Shown: positions 34,111-45,514 of the stretch, piece after piece
Layout of the letters: every line of letters begins with the position of its first letter
Position numbering within the stretch: the stretch's first letter is position 1
DNA from: Vanessa cardui
Taxonomy: Eukaryota; Arthropoda; Insecta; Lepidoptera; Nymphalidae
NCBI RefSeq assembly: GCF_905220365.1
Contig: NC_061126.1
Span: 12,834,001 to 12,898,000, forward strand
DNA length: 64,000 nt
Direction of reading: 5' to 3'
Position numbers and translations under genes: made by a program
Notes under the pieces: model-generated
Databases searched by the model: none
What the model was told of the DNA's origin: nothing
The model's input: only the letters and a program-made list of their open reading frames with translations

Positions 34111-35747
34111 GTTGGTTGCGATTGCGATGTCAGGAATCGATCATAATACTTGGAATCAATTTAACCTGCATCATAAAAAAAAAAACATTTTTTTTAATTG
34201 AATTAATTCTATGTTTGACTGACTGCATGATTCATAATTATTTGTTTTTAATTAAATTTATAGATAACATAGCAGAGTTATAATAATACAATATTAAATC
34301 GTTTCCTACAGTAACACGAAACAGTATTTCTGCACATTTTTTGCAGGTTTTTATCAGCGTAACATTTACGTTCTACCAACATTCATTTATCTTGTCATCT
34401 CCTCTTATAAAACAAAGTTTATACGCAAAATGGGCCTGTTTTTTGTTGCTGGCAATGTAAAAGGTTTAGCCAACAATACGAATGAAACTAAGCGGCTTAC
34501 TGATGTCGTATCGCATACGTAAAAAGGTGTATAACCCTAAATCCCGGAGGCTAGAAATTGTCACTTTTTATCTTGGGACAGTGCTACAATCACCCGGCTC
34601 ACTGAACGGGTTAATTAATGAAATCTATTAACTGCGCTCTTCTCCTTAGGGACGAGAATCGTTTGTGAATTTTTTGCTCCGTCATCTATCTGAACGTTTT
34701 CCAACTGGTCGATGCTATTTCACTGTGATTGCGCGCTTAGAACATTGAGCACTTCCCATGTGACACAGTGTTTCATCGTGTTGGTGAAAAGCGAACGATT
34801 ATGTCGCAAATCGGACTAAGGTTTAGTTGGAATTGGAGCGCAACCTGATTGAATGTGTTTAATTAATAAAAGCTTAATAGTAGTCACGAAGCTGCATTAT
34901 ATCCGTTAATTAACTAAATACATATAAGGACATGAAATAGAAATACATTAATCAATAATATAGCTGTCGGCAATAATGTTCAGATCTCGCACTGATACTT
35001 GATGTACCATTATATCAAATTCCCAAAGTATATAAAATCATTTTAAATTGTAATCTATGTGTTATTCTGGTGTATATCCTTTATGACTGTAACATGTCAT
35101 CGAAATCTGTTCATTATTTTTTTTTTAAAAGTAACAAACTTATATCCATCCATTATATACATCCATCCTCACAAATTTTCGCATTTACAAAATTAATAGA
35201 ATTCTATTCAAAACGCTTATACTATTTGAATAGTGTTTAAAAATAATAATAATTATACAGGTACACAAGTATAGAAAAAATGTCGGAAAAAATCTAAATA
35301 AATTTCTCGTTTTATCACAAAACTATTAAAAAAACAAGTTGATATGTAAATTTACATCTGAATTTTTCATATCACATGTAACTTTATGTATGAAATACGT
35401 AAAATATTTGCCACGTATCAACTGTTACGATCTTGACGTTGCATGCTATTTCACATGATATAATATTATATTTATTCAGCTTGTAAAAACGTTTTTAGAT
35501 AACATTTGATAATAAAACACAAACTAGTGCTAGTCACGTAGGTATGCGCGTTAAATATCAGAGAACATTGATGCGGCGTTGATATAAATATTCATGTTAG
35601 AAGCAGAATAGGCGGCATGTTAATGCCACAGCTTAAACGCTTACGCGATGGTTTAAGTGATAAGATAAAACACAGAATAAATTTATTCGGACTTGTTTAA
35701 TTTATGTGATTTTGTCATCAAGCTACTATATATTGTTTAAGCAATAT
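34111..35747. other. Non-coding DNA, partly GC-richer
   Basis: The stretch 34500-34860 is less AT-rich (for example GGACAGTGCTACAATCACCC) but shows no frame or repeat. The rest is AT-rich with nothing recognised. Confidence 0.4.
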
Positions 35748-35916
35748 TACTAGCTGTGCTCGCGACCTTGTACGCCTTTGATCTAACAAAAATAAAATGA
35801 TAGCCTAAATTACTCCCTTTTTATATCAGTTATCTGCCAGTGAAAGTCCCTTCAAAATCGATCCAGCCGGAACAAACAAACATACAGACAGACAGACAGA
35901 CCGACAAAAAGGCGTT
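35748..35916 (+). repeat. Rep-F-like element with GACAGACAG end
   Basis: TACTAGCTGTGCTCGCGACC opens it. TGCCAGTGAAAGTCCCTTCA, AAATCGATCCAGCCGGAACA and CATACAGACAGACAGACAGA close it. This is a related but distinct subfamily from the copies at 36838 and 39103. Confidence 0.6.
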
Positions 35917-36242
35917 TCGGTATAAATACCGTGTACAAATACACATGCATTGAGTAAAAAGGGCTATTTTGTAACTATATATACCTTAATAACAAATATT
36001 ACACATCACTAGTACACTGACACAGCTTTATTTGTCTATCTAGGACGTATAAATGGTATATTTTAGTATATTCTTTGTATATTAATCATCTATTTGAAAT
36101 AGTAAACTAATAACACCTTTAAATTCGACCCAGTAACAATAACGATTCTAAATTACATATAAGAGCCTATCTGAACAAAGTATATTGTTATTTTAATATT
36201 ATTTCAATAAAATTAACACCTGAAATGTCCTAGATTATTAAA

Positions 36243-36365
36243 CGTGTTTATAATTCATTTCGCGCTCGGCGGTGAAGGAAAACATCGTGAGGAAACCTGC
36301 ATGTGTCTAATTTTAATGAGATTCTAGCATGTATATTCACCGACCCGCATTAAAGCAGCCTGTTG
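36243..36365 (+). repeat. SINE-A body fragment
   Basis: TTTATAATTCATTTCGCGCT, CGGCGGTGAAGGAAAACATC, GTGAGGAAACCTGCATGTGT and CACCGACCCGCATTAAAGCA are SINE-A blocks without head or tail. Confidence 0.75.
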
Positions 36366-36837
36366 GACGAAGTGAGAAGAAGGAGTTTTCAATAAACTTA
36401 AGCCAGTACTGTATTCTCATTTACTTGAATATAAAAATGAAATATTCTGAGATTAGACATAAGAAAATATTCATCAGAAATACAAATAACATGTTTATGG
36501 AAGTACGATTTATCGAGTAGGTACGATTATCTGAGTTTGGTTTCAAGCTTCTAAAGAAGTCTAATAGAAGTATAGATAAGAAATCCTACTGTCAAACACA
36601 ATACAAAGGATTATCAACCCTATTACTTAACATTCAAGTTCTTTGTGAATTTTTAAATTGTGTGCGCTATTTCACTATATTTGCAAATAATTTATGGTGA
36701 GTGTGTACGTAAACTTCCCATGAAATTAATTACTTTTATATTGCTCAATATGAGCTTTAAATCCCTGAAAAGTGATTTATTTCACAAATAATTATTATTA
36801 TTTTATTGATAATAGTATTTTTTTTAACAAATATATA

Positions 36838-37031
36838 TTACTAGTAGTCGCCCGCTCCCTTCGCGTTTTAGGATGTTGGTTGTCATGGGTCAGACAAAAA
36901 AGTAGCGCATGTTCTTACTTGGAGTTCAAGTTCGCTTCATTAGTTAATTTCATCGAATTCGGTTTAGCGGATTTGTCGTGATAGAACGACAGACAGATAG
37001 TTACTTTCAAATTTATAATATTAATATAGAT
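36838..37031 (+). repeat. Rep-F copy
   Basis: It opens TACTAGTAGTCGCCCGCTCC and CTTCGCGTTTTAGG, and closes with CATCGAATTCGGTTTAGCGG, TCGTGATAGAACGACAGACA and TTTATAATATTAATATAGAT. The internal region matches the copy at 39103-39321. Confidence 0.7.
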
Positions 37032-37136
37032 AAGTTGAACCAGCGGCTTTGAATGCGTTTATAAAACACAAACACAAATTTCCAATCCCCGTTTTATTCC
37101 TTTAGAGGTGCAGTTTCATAGAAATCCATCCTTAGC

Positions 37137-37434
37137 TGTTGTAGCTGAGATGGCTCAGTGGTTAGAACGCGTGCATCTTAACCGATGATTGCGGATTCAA
37201 ACCCAGGCAAGCACCACTATATACATGTGCTTAATTTGTGTTTATAATTCATCTCGTGCTCGGCAGTGAAGAGAAACATTGTGAGGAAATCTGCATGTGT
37301 CTAATTTCATCGAAATTCTGCCACATGTGCATTCCACCAACGTGGTGGAATATGTTCCAAACCCTCTCCTTAAAGGAAGAGGAGGCCTTAACCCAGTAGT
37401 GGGACTTTACAGACTGTTGCTTTGCTTTTTTTTG
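37137..37434 (+). mobile_element. SINE-A, full length with 11-bp target-site duplication
   Basis: A box GAGATGGCTCAGTGGTTAGA, tRNA-like part GCGTGCATCTTAACCGATGA, B box GGATTCAAACCC, body and tail (GGAAGAGGAGGCCTTAACCC, then a T-rich end) are complete. CCATCCTTAGC lies immediately on both sides (37126-37136 and 37435-37445). The copy is fairly young. A short stretch before CGTGGTGGAATATG is deleted. Confidence 0.93.
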
Positions 37435-37445
37435 CCATCCTTAGC

Positions 37446-38589
37446 GCATGTTTACATTTTATAAAGAACCTATTTATAAATTTCAAGTTTGTAGACGCTG
37501 TAGTTTAAGAGATTTTGAGGTCAATCAATGAGAGATATTTCCCTTATATATATTTACATCTAAAATATTACATTTTAAGACAGTAATGACAAGGAAACTA
37601 AAATGTGTCTAAGAAATAATATTACAATATTGAGACAAGTTAATAAAACGAATAAATACTTTCTGCTAAGATACAAAATTAAATACAAAAAAAAAATGAT
37701 GACAAACTTAAAGCGGTTCGCTATCGGCTTATTTCTTGAAAGTGTTTGACATAAGGTTTGAGTAATTCACCGCGAATTTTAGCTATTATTATTTGCAACT
37801 GGCTGCTGCTTACTATAATATATTCAGTAGTTGCAATTATGTGTTTTATTTTATACCTTATGGACTAGAAATTTTAAGATTTAATATTAAGCGTGGACAG
37901 CTGTAGTTCCCAGGTGATTTTCCGTACTGGTGCAACTCCAAGAATGTTATGCCTGTTCTCTTAAATTTTTGAAGTTTTTTTAGTCACCAGCTTTCTACTA
38001 TATAATTATTGAGAACTATATTAATATAATATTAAAAAATCTAGTTCAGTCTTATCAAAAAAATAATGTTATTTTGTATCATTAATAGTATCGATATTTA
38101 AATATTATTTTAAATTTAGTGATTTATCTTTTTTCACTATCATAGTCTTTCGAGCAAATATGTTTTTCACGAAGAGTATAGTAACTTTACATTTATTAAA
38201 ATTCTGTAAAATCAAAATCCGAAAATACCTGAATTACTTTTTCTTGTTCTACCAAATTTGATTCGAGCATCAAGTGGCAAAGAACTGTTTTAACCATTTT
38301 ATAGAAAAAAGTTGGACTACATAACACGACGATAGATAATAACACAACAGCTGGTACTAGATAGTCTAACTACAATTATTGTTACCGTTATATGACCTAT
38401 TTTACATCTTTTTATTATTACGACTATTTTTTATATTTAGGCTTCATAGTGATAAGGTTATGTTGTATAAGCTAATTTGTAGAATTTTATATTCATTTGT
38501 TTATTAATTTATGGTCACAGAGAGACACGGGATCATGTAGTTGGGCGTAGAAGACCTCTATTACCAAAAAACAATATTATTATATTTAA
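37446..38589. other. AT-rich non-coding DNA
   Basis: No gene or repeat was recognised. Confidence 0.45.
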
Positions 38590-38720
38590 AAAAAAACATC
38601 TGTACAGCAAAAAGCTTCATTAAAATTATTACGCCTTATGACCTCCACTGATAACAAGAGGATAAGTTCATTTTTTGTCCAAAGAATCGGAATTTTGATT
38701 CGACAGGGAGAATAGAATTA
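38590..38720 (+). repeat. Degenerate LINE-E 3' fragment
   Basis: AGCAAAAAGCTTCATTAAAA, CTTATGACCTCCACTGATAA and GTCCAAAGAATCGGAATTTT follow the LINE-E order GCAAAAAGCTTCATCAAAA, CCTCCACTGGTGACAGGAGG and GCCCAGAGAATCGGAATTGC. Confidence 0.6.
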
Positions 38721-39102
38721 CTGTATTAGAAAAGGTCTCACTGTTTTTTTCTGATCGGATAAATAAAAGCAGCTTGAATGTTGGTAGTTGTTGTTTACCC
38801 AAACATTGCCAAGTAAAGCTGTTGGTCCTGCGTCTTATCTTTTGTCGTCCTTGTCGATTTGCCATCCAAAGAGTGAGAAAGTGAATATAAAGAGTTCACC
38901 AATGTTTACAAATACGCTTGTACACTTAACAATATGACGTCATTTTCCCTTGTATAAAGATTAACCCAAAGGTTCAATGAACTTTGAAGCGAAGACCAAA
39001 TACCAGAATTAGCAGTTAATGCTTTGCCATACAGTAATTAAAAAAGCGTTTACAATATTTCGAATAACTATTTTAACAGAGACTAGTTTCTCATTTATAT
39101 TA

Positions 39103-39321
39103 GTACTACTTGTCGCCTGCGGCTTCGCTTGCGTTTAAAGGGGTTGGTTGTCATATGTTAAGCAAAAAATATAGCCTTGTTGAATGTCCCTCTTTAAAAG
39201 TCAAGTTCACACATAATTGTCGTCAAATTCAGTTCATTTATTTCATCGGTTTAGTCGTGAAAGAGCCACAGACAAGCAGAAAGATAGAGTTACTTTTATA
39301 TTAATAATATTAATATAGATA
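39103..39321 (+). repeat. Rep-F copy
   Basis: CTACTTGTCGCCTGCGGCTT and CGCTTGCGTTTAAAGGGGTT open it. ATCGGTTTAGTCGTGAAAGA, GAAAGATAGAGTTACTTTTA and AATATTAATATAGATAC close it. Confidence 0.7.
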
Positions 39322-39924
39322 CATAATTTAATTAGGTATGGAAACATAAAGTTGTTTCTAGTATTTTATTAGTAATAAGAAGTCCCAATTATATGTATAT
39401 ATGTATCTACACCTAGAAAAGCAATTTGACGCAACGTAAACAGAAACAGATTGTAACAATAAACCGAATACCAAATGTTGGTTACTTCATGCATTTAAAC
39501 TGGCTCGATTCAATAAAAATGGCGTTTTATTCGATCATTGATGTTTCAGAGTAAATATTGACTCGATGCGTGTAACAGATTGCTGTCACGTGAATAGTTA
39601 GTTTTTGTAGTTTAATAACTATTGTTTACTTATAGGAATCTAGATTTTGTAATAAAATTAGACTAGACTTGACATTTTCAAGAAAACTTTGTTTGGACAA
39701 ACTGTCGAACTTCCCAATTAAGAAAGACTGTCGTCTGAAGACTACTCGGTCAGAATATTAAAAAAATAAATGTGGAACCGAAAAATTCAATAAAAAATGA
39801 TAGTATGTCAGCTTAGGCACTTAGACGACTCGCTTATTAGTACATTTTTTATTAATATTACACATTTTTAATAAATACTTTCCTGATTCATAAGACATAA
39901 AATTTTTATTAGAATCAGTACTTA

Positions 39925-40060
39925 GTATTCTTGTGTTCCGGCTTATATGATGATTGAGCTAGTGTAACAACAGGCACAAAGGGCATAGTATTCAGGTTGG
40001 TGAGTATTAGCGATATAAGAATTGGTTGATATCTCTAACACCGCCAAGATTTAGTGCTAT
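39925..40060 (+). repeat. Rep-C middle fragment
   Basis: CAGTACTTAGTATTCTTGTG, TTCCGGCTTATATGATGATT, ACAGGCACAAAGGGCATAGT and a damaged TTGGTTGATATCTCTAACAC match the middle of Rep-C. Confidence 0.65.
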
Positions 40061-40555
40061 ATTATTAAATGTTATAATGACATTAAAGGAAATATTATAA
40101 ATACGTTATACATTACTCGATTTCCTTAGACATCATTGAAATAACTGTTATACTCAAAAACAGATAAAAGTTTGTCAGTTCTTAAATGAATAATGAAATA
40201 AAATGTTCGATTTGTGAAAGATGGATCTTTTTATTGTCTTGAGCATAACTTTTTACTTTAAAGCTGTATAAAACTCCTTAGTATAGGGTATTACTTTGCT
40301 TCATAGCACAGAAAATCTTTATCGGCGGAAAATTATGATCATAGATAAGAATTTAAAGGATAGATATCTATCTTTTTTTAGATCGTGTTCTGATTTTAAG
40401 AGTGATTGGATGTATTTATTGCTAGAAAAATCCGAATACAGACTTTAAGTCTAAAAAAAATTACAAAAGAAATAGGAGATGATCACATCATTAGAATTTA
40501 CCAAAATATTATGTTTATGATGCTCACACTACATTAACTTCTTTTTAATGGTAAA

Positions 40556-40813
40556 CTATAACTTTTTTCCTGATGAAAGGTTGAAATTGTACAAAGAAGA
40601 AGCTGCGTTGTGATTAAGAACAGAACCTGATGGTATATCTTGCTGTGTCAACATCCTTCACATTAGTTGCTTTTGTTCCAATTTGTGATCGGGAAAAAGA
40701 TTAGGATTCACTGGCATCAAGTCAAATATTCTAAGGTCCTTTTCGAATTGCATTCCATTTTCAAAAATTCTGGAAGTATTTTTAGTGCACCAAAGCTTCC
40801 GCCTTGAAATTCT
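40556..40813 (-). pseudogene. Unassigned exon-like ORF with one in-frame TGA
   Basis: After a possible acceptor (TATTTAAG, AG at 40814-40815) the minus strand stays open for 51 codons, with natural-looking composition: RISRRKLWCTKNTSRIFENG, then MQFEKDLRIFDLMPVNPNLF and PDHKLEQKQLM. After a TGA at 40658-40660 the same frame stays open for 33 more codons (RMLTQQDIPSGSVLNHNAAS onward) to a TAG at 40556-40558. I do not recognise the protein. It could be a decayed host exon or retrocopy broken by one stop, or a chance frame. It directly abuts the LINE-E copy at 40858. Confidence 0.3.
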
Positions 40814-40857
40814 CTTAAATATGATATTTACATAAATAACAATAATATAAAATAAAT

Positions 40858-41112
40858 TTGCTCTCGAAACGCTTGGCCCTTGGAGTAGTGGTGCAAAAAG
40901 CTTCATCAAAAGTATAACACCTCGCCTCATTGCCTCCACTGGTGACAGGAGGGCTGGTTCGTTTTTTGCCCAGAGAATCGGAATTGCGATTCAACGGGGA
41001 AATGCTGCTAGCATTCTTGCCACCAGTCCACGCGGTCAAGATTTATACAGTAACTAGTTTTAGTTCATATTTGTATATATATATATTTAAGACTTTAATG
41101 TTGTTAATTCTT
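40858..41112 (+). mobile_element. LINE-E 3' end, young 5'-truncated copy
   Basis: The intact plus-strand frame reads ETLGPWSSGAKSFIKSITPR, LIASTGDRRAGSFFAQRIGI and AIQRGNAASILATSPRGQDL, then a stop, followed by GATTTATACAGTAACTAGTT and an AT-rich UTR. Its close match to 6400-6665 suggests recent activity of the family. ORFs in the other frames are shadows. Confidence 0.75.
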
Positions 41113-41251
41113 ATGTTAATAAAGACATTGTGTGTAAAATATAATTAAAAAACTTGACACTTTGCATGCGTAGATTTCATATGTTAATAAAGACATTGTG
41201 TGTAAAATATAATTAAAAAACTTGACACTTTGCATGCGTAGATTTCATATG
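41113..41251. repeat. Perfect 68-bp tandem duplication
   Basis: Units 41113-41180 and 41181-41248 are identical, beginning ATGTTAATAAAGACATTGTG and ending CGTAGATTTCAT. A third partial ATG follows. It lies at the 3' end of the LINE-E copy. The unit contains AATAAAG, so the element's 3' terminus may be inside it. Confidence 0.95.
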
Positions 41252-43109
41252 AGATCATAAAAACTTGGAATCCTCAGAAAACAACGATCTCATGTCTAAT
41301 CGCCAAACGATTTTATAAGAACCGCTCAACAAGTGATCTCCCTAGTGTCACACATGTATAATCGCCTCAAAAACATACAAAGGCTCTAACCATTCCTCTG
41401 AGCCTTGTCAGCAAGATAGCTTGCTTATGCAAGATCCTTATGTGGATGGAGATTGTAGTCATGCTTTTGTGACTAGAAATCGGATGGGTTGGTGCATCGT
41501 CGATTTTATACTGATACTAAGCTGAATGCGAATGGATTTACAAGGTTATTCTTTGGAAACATGAGTTATTTCAGTTTATGCCTTTTTCAGTGGCATGCTC
41601 GTAAGTCACCCAACTAAATATCCTCTCAGCGACTGTTGGTATTGTAATCTTCGAGGTAATAATATATAGGCTTCTTGTGAATTTGTTCCTCCCAGTTTTG
41701 GCTGTTAGTTCTTACTATTATGATTCGTTGAGCCAAGTGTCAGATTAATAATCCTTAAAAAAAGTTTAAATTGTTCAAGTCGAATGTAAGGTAAACGAGA
41801 TTTACTTGAAACAGAAATAAGATCTTACTCTGTAAAGAATAGTTATAATTAAATACATATCCATTAATTATTTAAAAAATGTTTATTTGAAACAGTTGCA
41901 AATGAAATAAATTACCTTCACTGAATGACATGTCTATCTTATATCTTGCTCACGAAACGTAATGTAAATTTAAAAGCAGTAACACATCACGTACAACAAA
42001 AAATCAACATGATACTAATTACCATAGCGTATTTACATAAAGCGTATAAAGGCATAAAGTTTACACAGTTTTCCGTGACAATGCACCGTGTCGTTGCGTG
42101 ACTCGCTTACAAAGGATAGACTTGGCTATACGCTTATATAAACAGTAATTCTTTGTTCTTCCCCTCGCTACGACACGATTCCCATATCAGAGTTGGGTGG
42201 GCTTAAAAACTAAATGCAAGCAAGCAATAGCTGAAATGTTATGTCGATTACCTTTTCTCAATATATGCTGAACATTCTATTTTAATAATAATAAATATTG
42301 CATACAAAAGTCTAATGCATTATTTTTTAAAGCGCTGGAGTTGGGTATGTCACTCAAATGTACGAAATATTATGACCATATAAGAAAAACATACGCTGGT
42401 TCAACAATTTTAACATTGACTGCGATAACATTATTTAGTCCTGTACCCATTGAATTTATAATCATCATATCTATCCTAGCAAAATTATACAGTGAGCAAA
42501 ACTAAAGTATTCCGTTATCATAGTTTCTTAACTTTTAACCCTAATTTCATTATACAGTTTCAAATTTGATCTTCCATTTCTGGCAAGGGTAATTGCGAGA
42601 TGCATTAGTCATTCCTTACAATACAATATTGTGGCTTAAATGTAAATCTAGATTAACGTATTTACGAAACTTGTAACAACGCTACCTTACTCATCCTCTT
42701 TAACAGAAGCACTTAAAGCTATCTTATTGCTAAAAACTAATGAGTGGATGCTAAAACTTGGATCCAAAACTTCTCACTACGTAGAACTTTAGCTTTACAG
42801 ATTATTATTAAAGTTGGCAAATACTTGGTACCATAGAGGAATACAATAAAATCTTCCTACTCTAATACGTACATTATGTTCCATAAAAATTTTTACACAT
42901 TGCCAGTTATTACATTTAGAATTAATAGCTGTAAAAAACGTAAGCAACGCAATTTTCGAGAAGCTGACCAAATCTAGGGTAGTAAGTTTAATCCATCTTA
43001 CTTAACGAAAGCTTTGTTGACGGGATTCGCTTCCGTATTGCAAAAACGTAGACGGTAAAATGTATTTGTTATTATAATAATTTATTAAAAATAATTACTC
43101 AAACCTCGT
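41252..43109. other. Non-coding DNA, nothing recognised
   Basis: About 41250-41760 is somewhat less AT-rich and may be an unknown older insertion. No frame, splice pair or terminal repeat was identified. Confidence 0.35.
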
Positions 43110-43362
43110 ATCAGCTTGTATATTTCCTACTGCTGGGTTAAGCCTCTTCTCCCTTTTTTTGAAAGAAGGTTTGGAACATATTCCACCACGCCGTTCCAAT
43201 GCGGGTTGGTTTAATAGACATGCAGTTTTGCTCCAGATCCTAGATCCAGAATTATAAACAATTAAGCACATTAATATTCAGTTGTGATTGCCTGGGTTTG
43301 AGCCCGCAATCATGGTTTAAGATGCACGCGTTCTAACCAGTGGACCTTCTCGGCTCATAGTT
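43110..43362 (-). mobile_element. SINE-A with internal deletion
   Basis: In reverse it reads the head TGAGCCGAGAAGGTCCACTG, GAACGCGTGCATCTTAAACC, B box GGGCTCAAACCC and CCAGGCAATCACAACTGAAT. After a gap it continues with CGCATTGGAACGGCGTGGTG and GCTTAACCCAGCAG. The CGGCGGTGAAGGAAAACATC part is lost. Confidence 0.8.
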
Positions 43363-44687
43363 GTGACTAGGTTCATTATTGATGAGTATCGATAAGTGAA
43401 AAGAGGCAAGATCATTATTAATATAAATACGTCATATACAATAAGTACATGTATATAACGTTTTTTCAAGATATATTTTAAGAAGTATTTTTAAAAGCAA
43501 TGCCTGTACATTTCCCACAATATGTGATAAAAGATATCTCAAGAAAAATCGTTACAAATGTCCTTGGCTTTATTTGCTATTTTACGTCCGTAGTATTTTA
43601 CTTGCCAGCGTTTCTCTGTTGCAATTTTCTGCTAACGCAATTATAGTGCCATATGAAACTTGAGTAATACTAACATATATTTTTCGAGAATATCCAGTCA
43701 AGTGTGTTTTATTTCATTTTTTTTTAATCATTATAATGGTTTATACTTAGCTAGAACTAAAAGAGTGTACCTGATACCATTTCATCTCATTAAAATCCTT
43801 TTTTGTAATCTTGATACTATAAGTAACCTAGGTGTGCATTTTGCTTGATTTAATACACATAAGTAATGAGAAGCTTACAATGCACCTTTTTTCTCTCTGT
43901 AAAAATACGGTTAGGCGTTGCCGCCACATAATCACCGGTACCACGAATGCGGAATATGCCCAACACATACAACATATCCACTAAAAACCAGCGGTACTCA
44001 CTTTGTCCCTTACATCACGCAAATGCTACTATTATTGGATATTGAACTAAATGTAAACCTAGCTATTACGCATTGAGTATCTAAGATAGTGTATTTTAAA
44101 CCAATAAAAACATTATCATTATTATTATTAACCAATGAAAAGCTGGCTTTTGTCGTACGATACAAACAGCAAAACGCAAGAGTACCTGCTCACCTTATAA
44201 ATTATATTGTTTTATGTTCGCGCCCGAACAGATAACTATAACGTCGTAAAATCGTTATATGGATGGTTTTCTTTTACGAGCTGAGTGTTTTCTTAATTAC
44301 TCAAACCATTTTCTCCCATCACAACAATAGTATGTATAGTTTATTATAACAATTATAAATTAGAGATATGCCCCTAATTCACATATTTTAAATGATGTGT
44401 CCTGACCATTATTTGTAGACGTAACATTTGAAATAATAAAACTAATTTAAAAAAAATTATAAGTGATTGAAGGGCGATATTAATTATAGTAAACAAACTA
44501 CGCAAGTTAAATTATAATACAATACAATGATACCCATAATTTGATGAGATAACATATCAACCTTTTTTTTAAGACGCAAGAGGTAGATGAAATGTCAATT
44601 CACTGCGAATGCATATACAAGTTCTGACTAAACATAGCGATAGTTTATATCGAAAGTTTATCAATACTATTTCTTATGATATAGGCC
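43363..44687. other. AT-rich non-coding DNA
   Basis: No gene or repeat was recognised. A short ORF at 43660-43848 shows no domain. Confidence 0.45.
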
Positions 44688-44723
44688 TTCTGGTAGCATG
44701 TGGTCACCACTGCCCACAGGCTT
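44688..44723 (-). repeat. Rep-C tail fragment
   Basis: TTCTGGTAGCATGTGGTCAC and CACTGCCCACAGG resemble the reversed Rep-C 3' block. It lies just upstream of LINE-X. Confidence 0.5.
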
Positions 44724-44754
44724 TCGTAAGACGTTTTTTTAATTTTTGACGTAA

Positions 44755-44932
44755 CCAATGTACCTAAGTGGTAGTGCCACGCTGTATACCTTCGGGTTAC
44801 AGCCGAATGGGCCGGCACGCCCGGGGAAGTACCACTCTCTCACTTAAAATCGGCGTAAAGTGGTAGCTATGCTACCGCGTTTCGTCCGGTAAGTGAGAGT
44901 TCCGGAGGCCCAATCCCCCTCCCCCCCAAAAC
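44755..44932 (+). promoter_or_regulatory. LINE-X 5' UTR with stem-loops
   Basis: CTCTCACTTA (44837-44846) is the perfect inverse of TAAGTGAGAG (44890-44899). Between them GGTAGCTATGCTACC forms a smaller hairpin. LINEs carry internal promoters in the 5' UTR; placing one here is inference. Confidence 0.5.
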
Positions 44933-45514
44933 TTGATGGTTGTGCAGAATTTGGTTAAATTACCCCAGGAGGGTACCATCAGCGACAGCGGTGGAGAATC
45001 CCTCTCTGGGCATCCATGCTCAGGACATACACCACCTGAACAGGGATGCCCAGGCTGCCCTCCGAATTCTGGGGGGGGCAATTTTGCGCTCGCCACTGTT
45101 CGGGGCAAGCGGAGCAGGCATCATAAGGCAACCCCTACCACCCTCGCTGTGGACTTCTGCAACATAAGGGGACTCAACTCCAACCTCAACGCCGTTCACT
45201 ACCATCTGGAAACGGCGAAGCCGGCCTTGCTCTTTCTAACCGTGACCCAGATATCTCCTGCCGATACGACTTTTCTCTCGTACCCTGGGTACAAATTGGA
45301 ACATTCATTTATACCACGAGCTGGGGTATGCGTTTACGTCAGAGATGATATCTGTTCTCGACGCCTCGGCAGCCTTGAAGGACAGGACCTATCGATTATC
45401 TGGCTGCGTGTAGACTGCGATGACCCTCCGCGAATCTATGCGTGCCTTTATAGGTCCCATAGCGGTAATGCCGACACCGACCGACTGGTTGAGCACGTCC
45501 AAATGGCTACAATT
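44933..45514 (+). pseudogene. LINE-X leader and AP-endonuclease N-terminal half
   Basis: Residues 1-70 form a polar, Gly/Pro/Ser-rich leader ending in basic GKRSRHHK. The endonuclease begins near residue 73 with VDFCNIRGLNSNLNAVHYHL, then PALLFLTVTQIS. In active elements the last motif reads LFLTETQ/ETxL, where Glu is a catalytic metal ligand. Here it is Val104 (GTG at 45242-45244). The domain continues with AGVCVYVRDDICSRR and IIWLRVDC up to about residue 194. The frame is then lost near 45509-45516, where one base is missing relative to the downstream frame, and it runs into TAA at 45545-45547. In a live element this part cuts target DNA to start reverse transcription. Confidence 0.85.
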
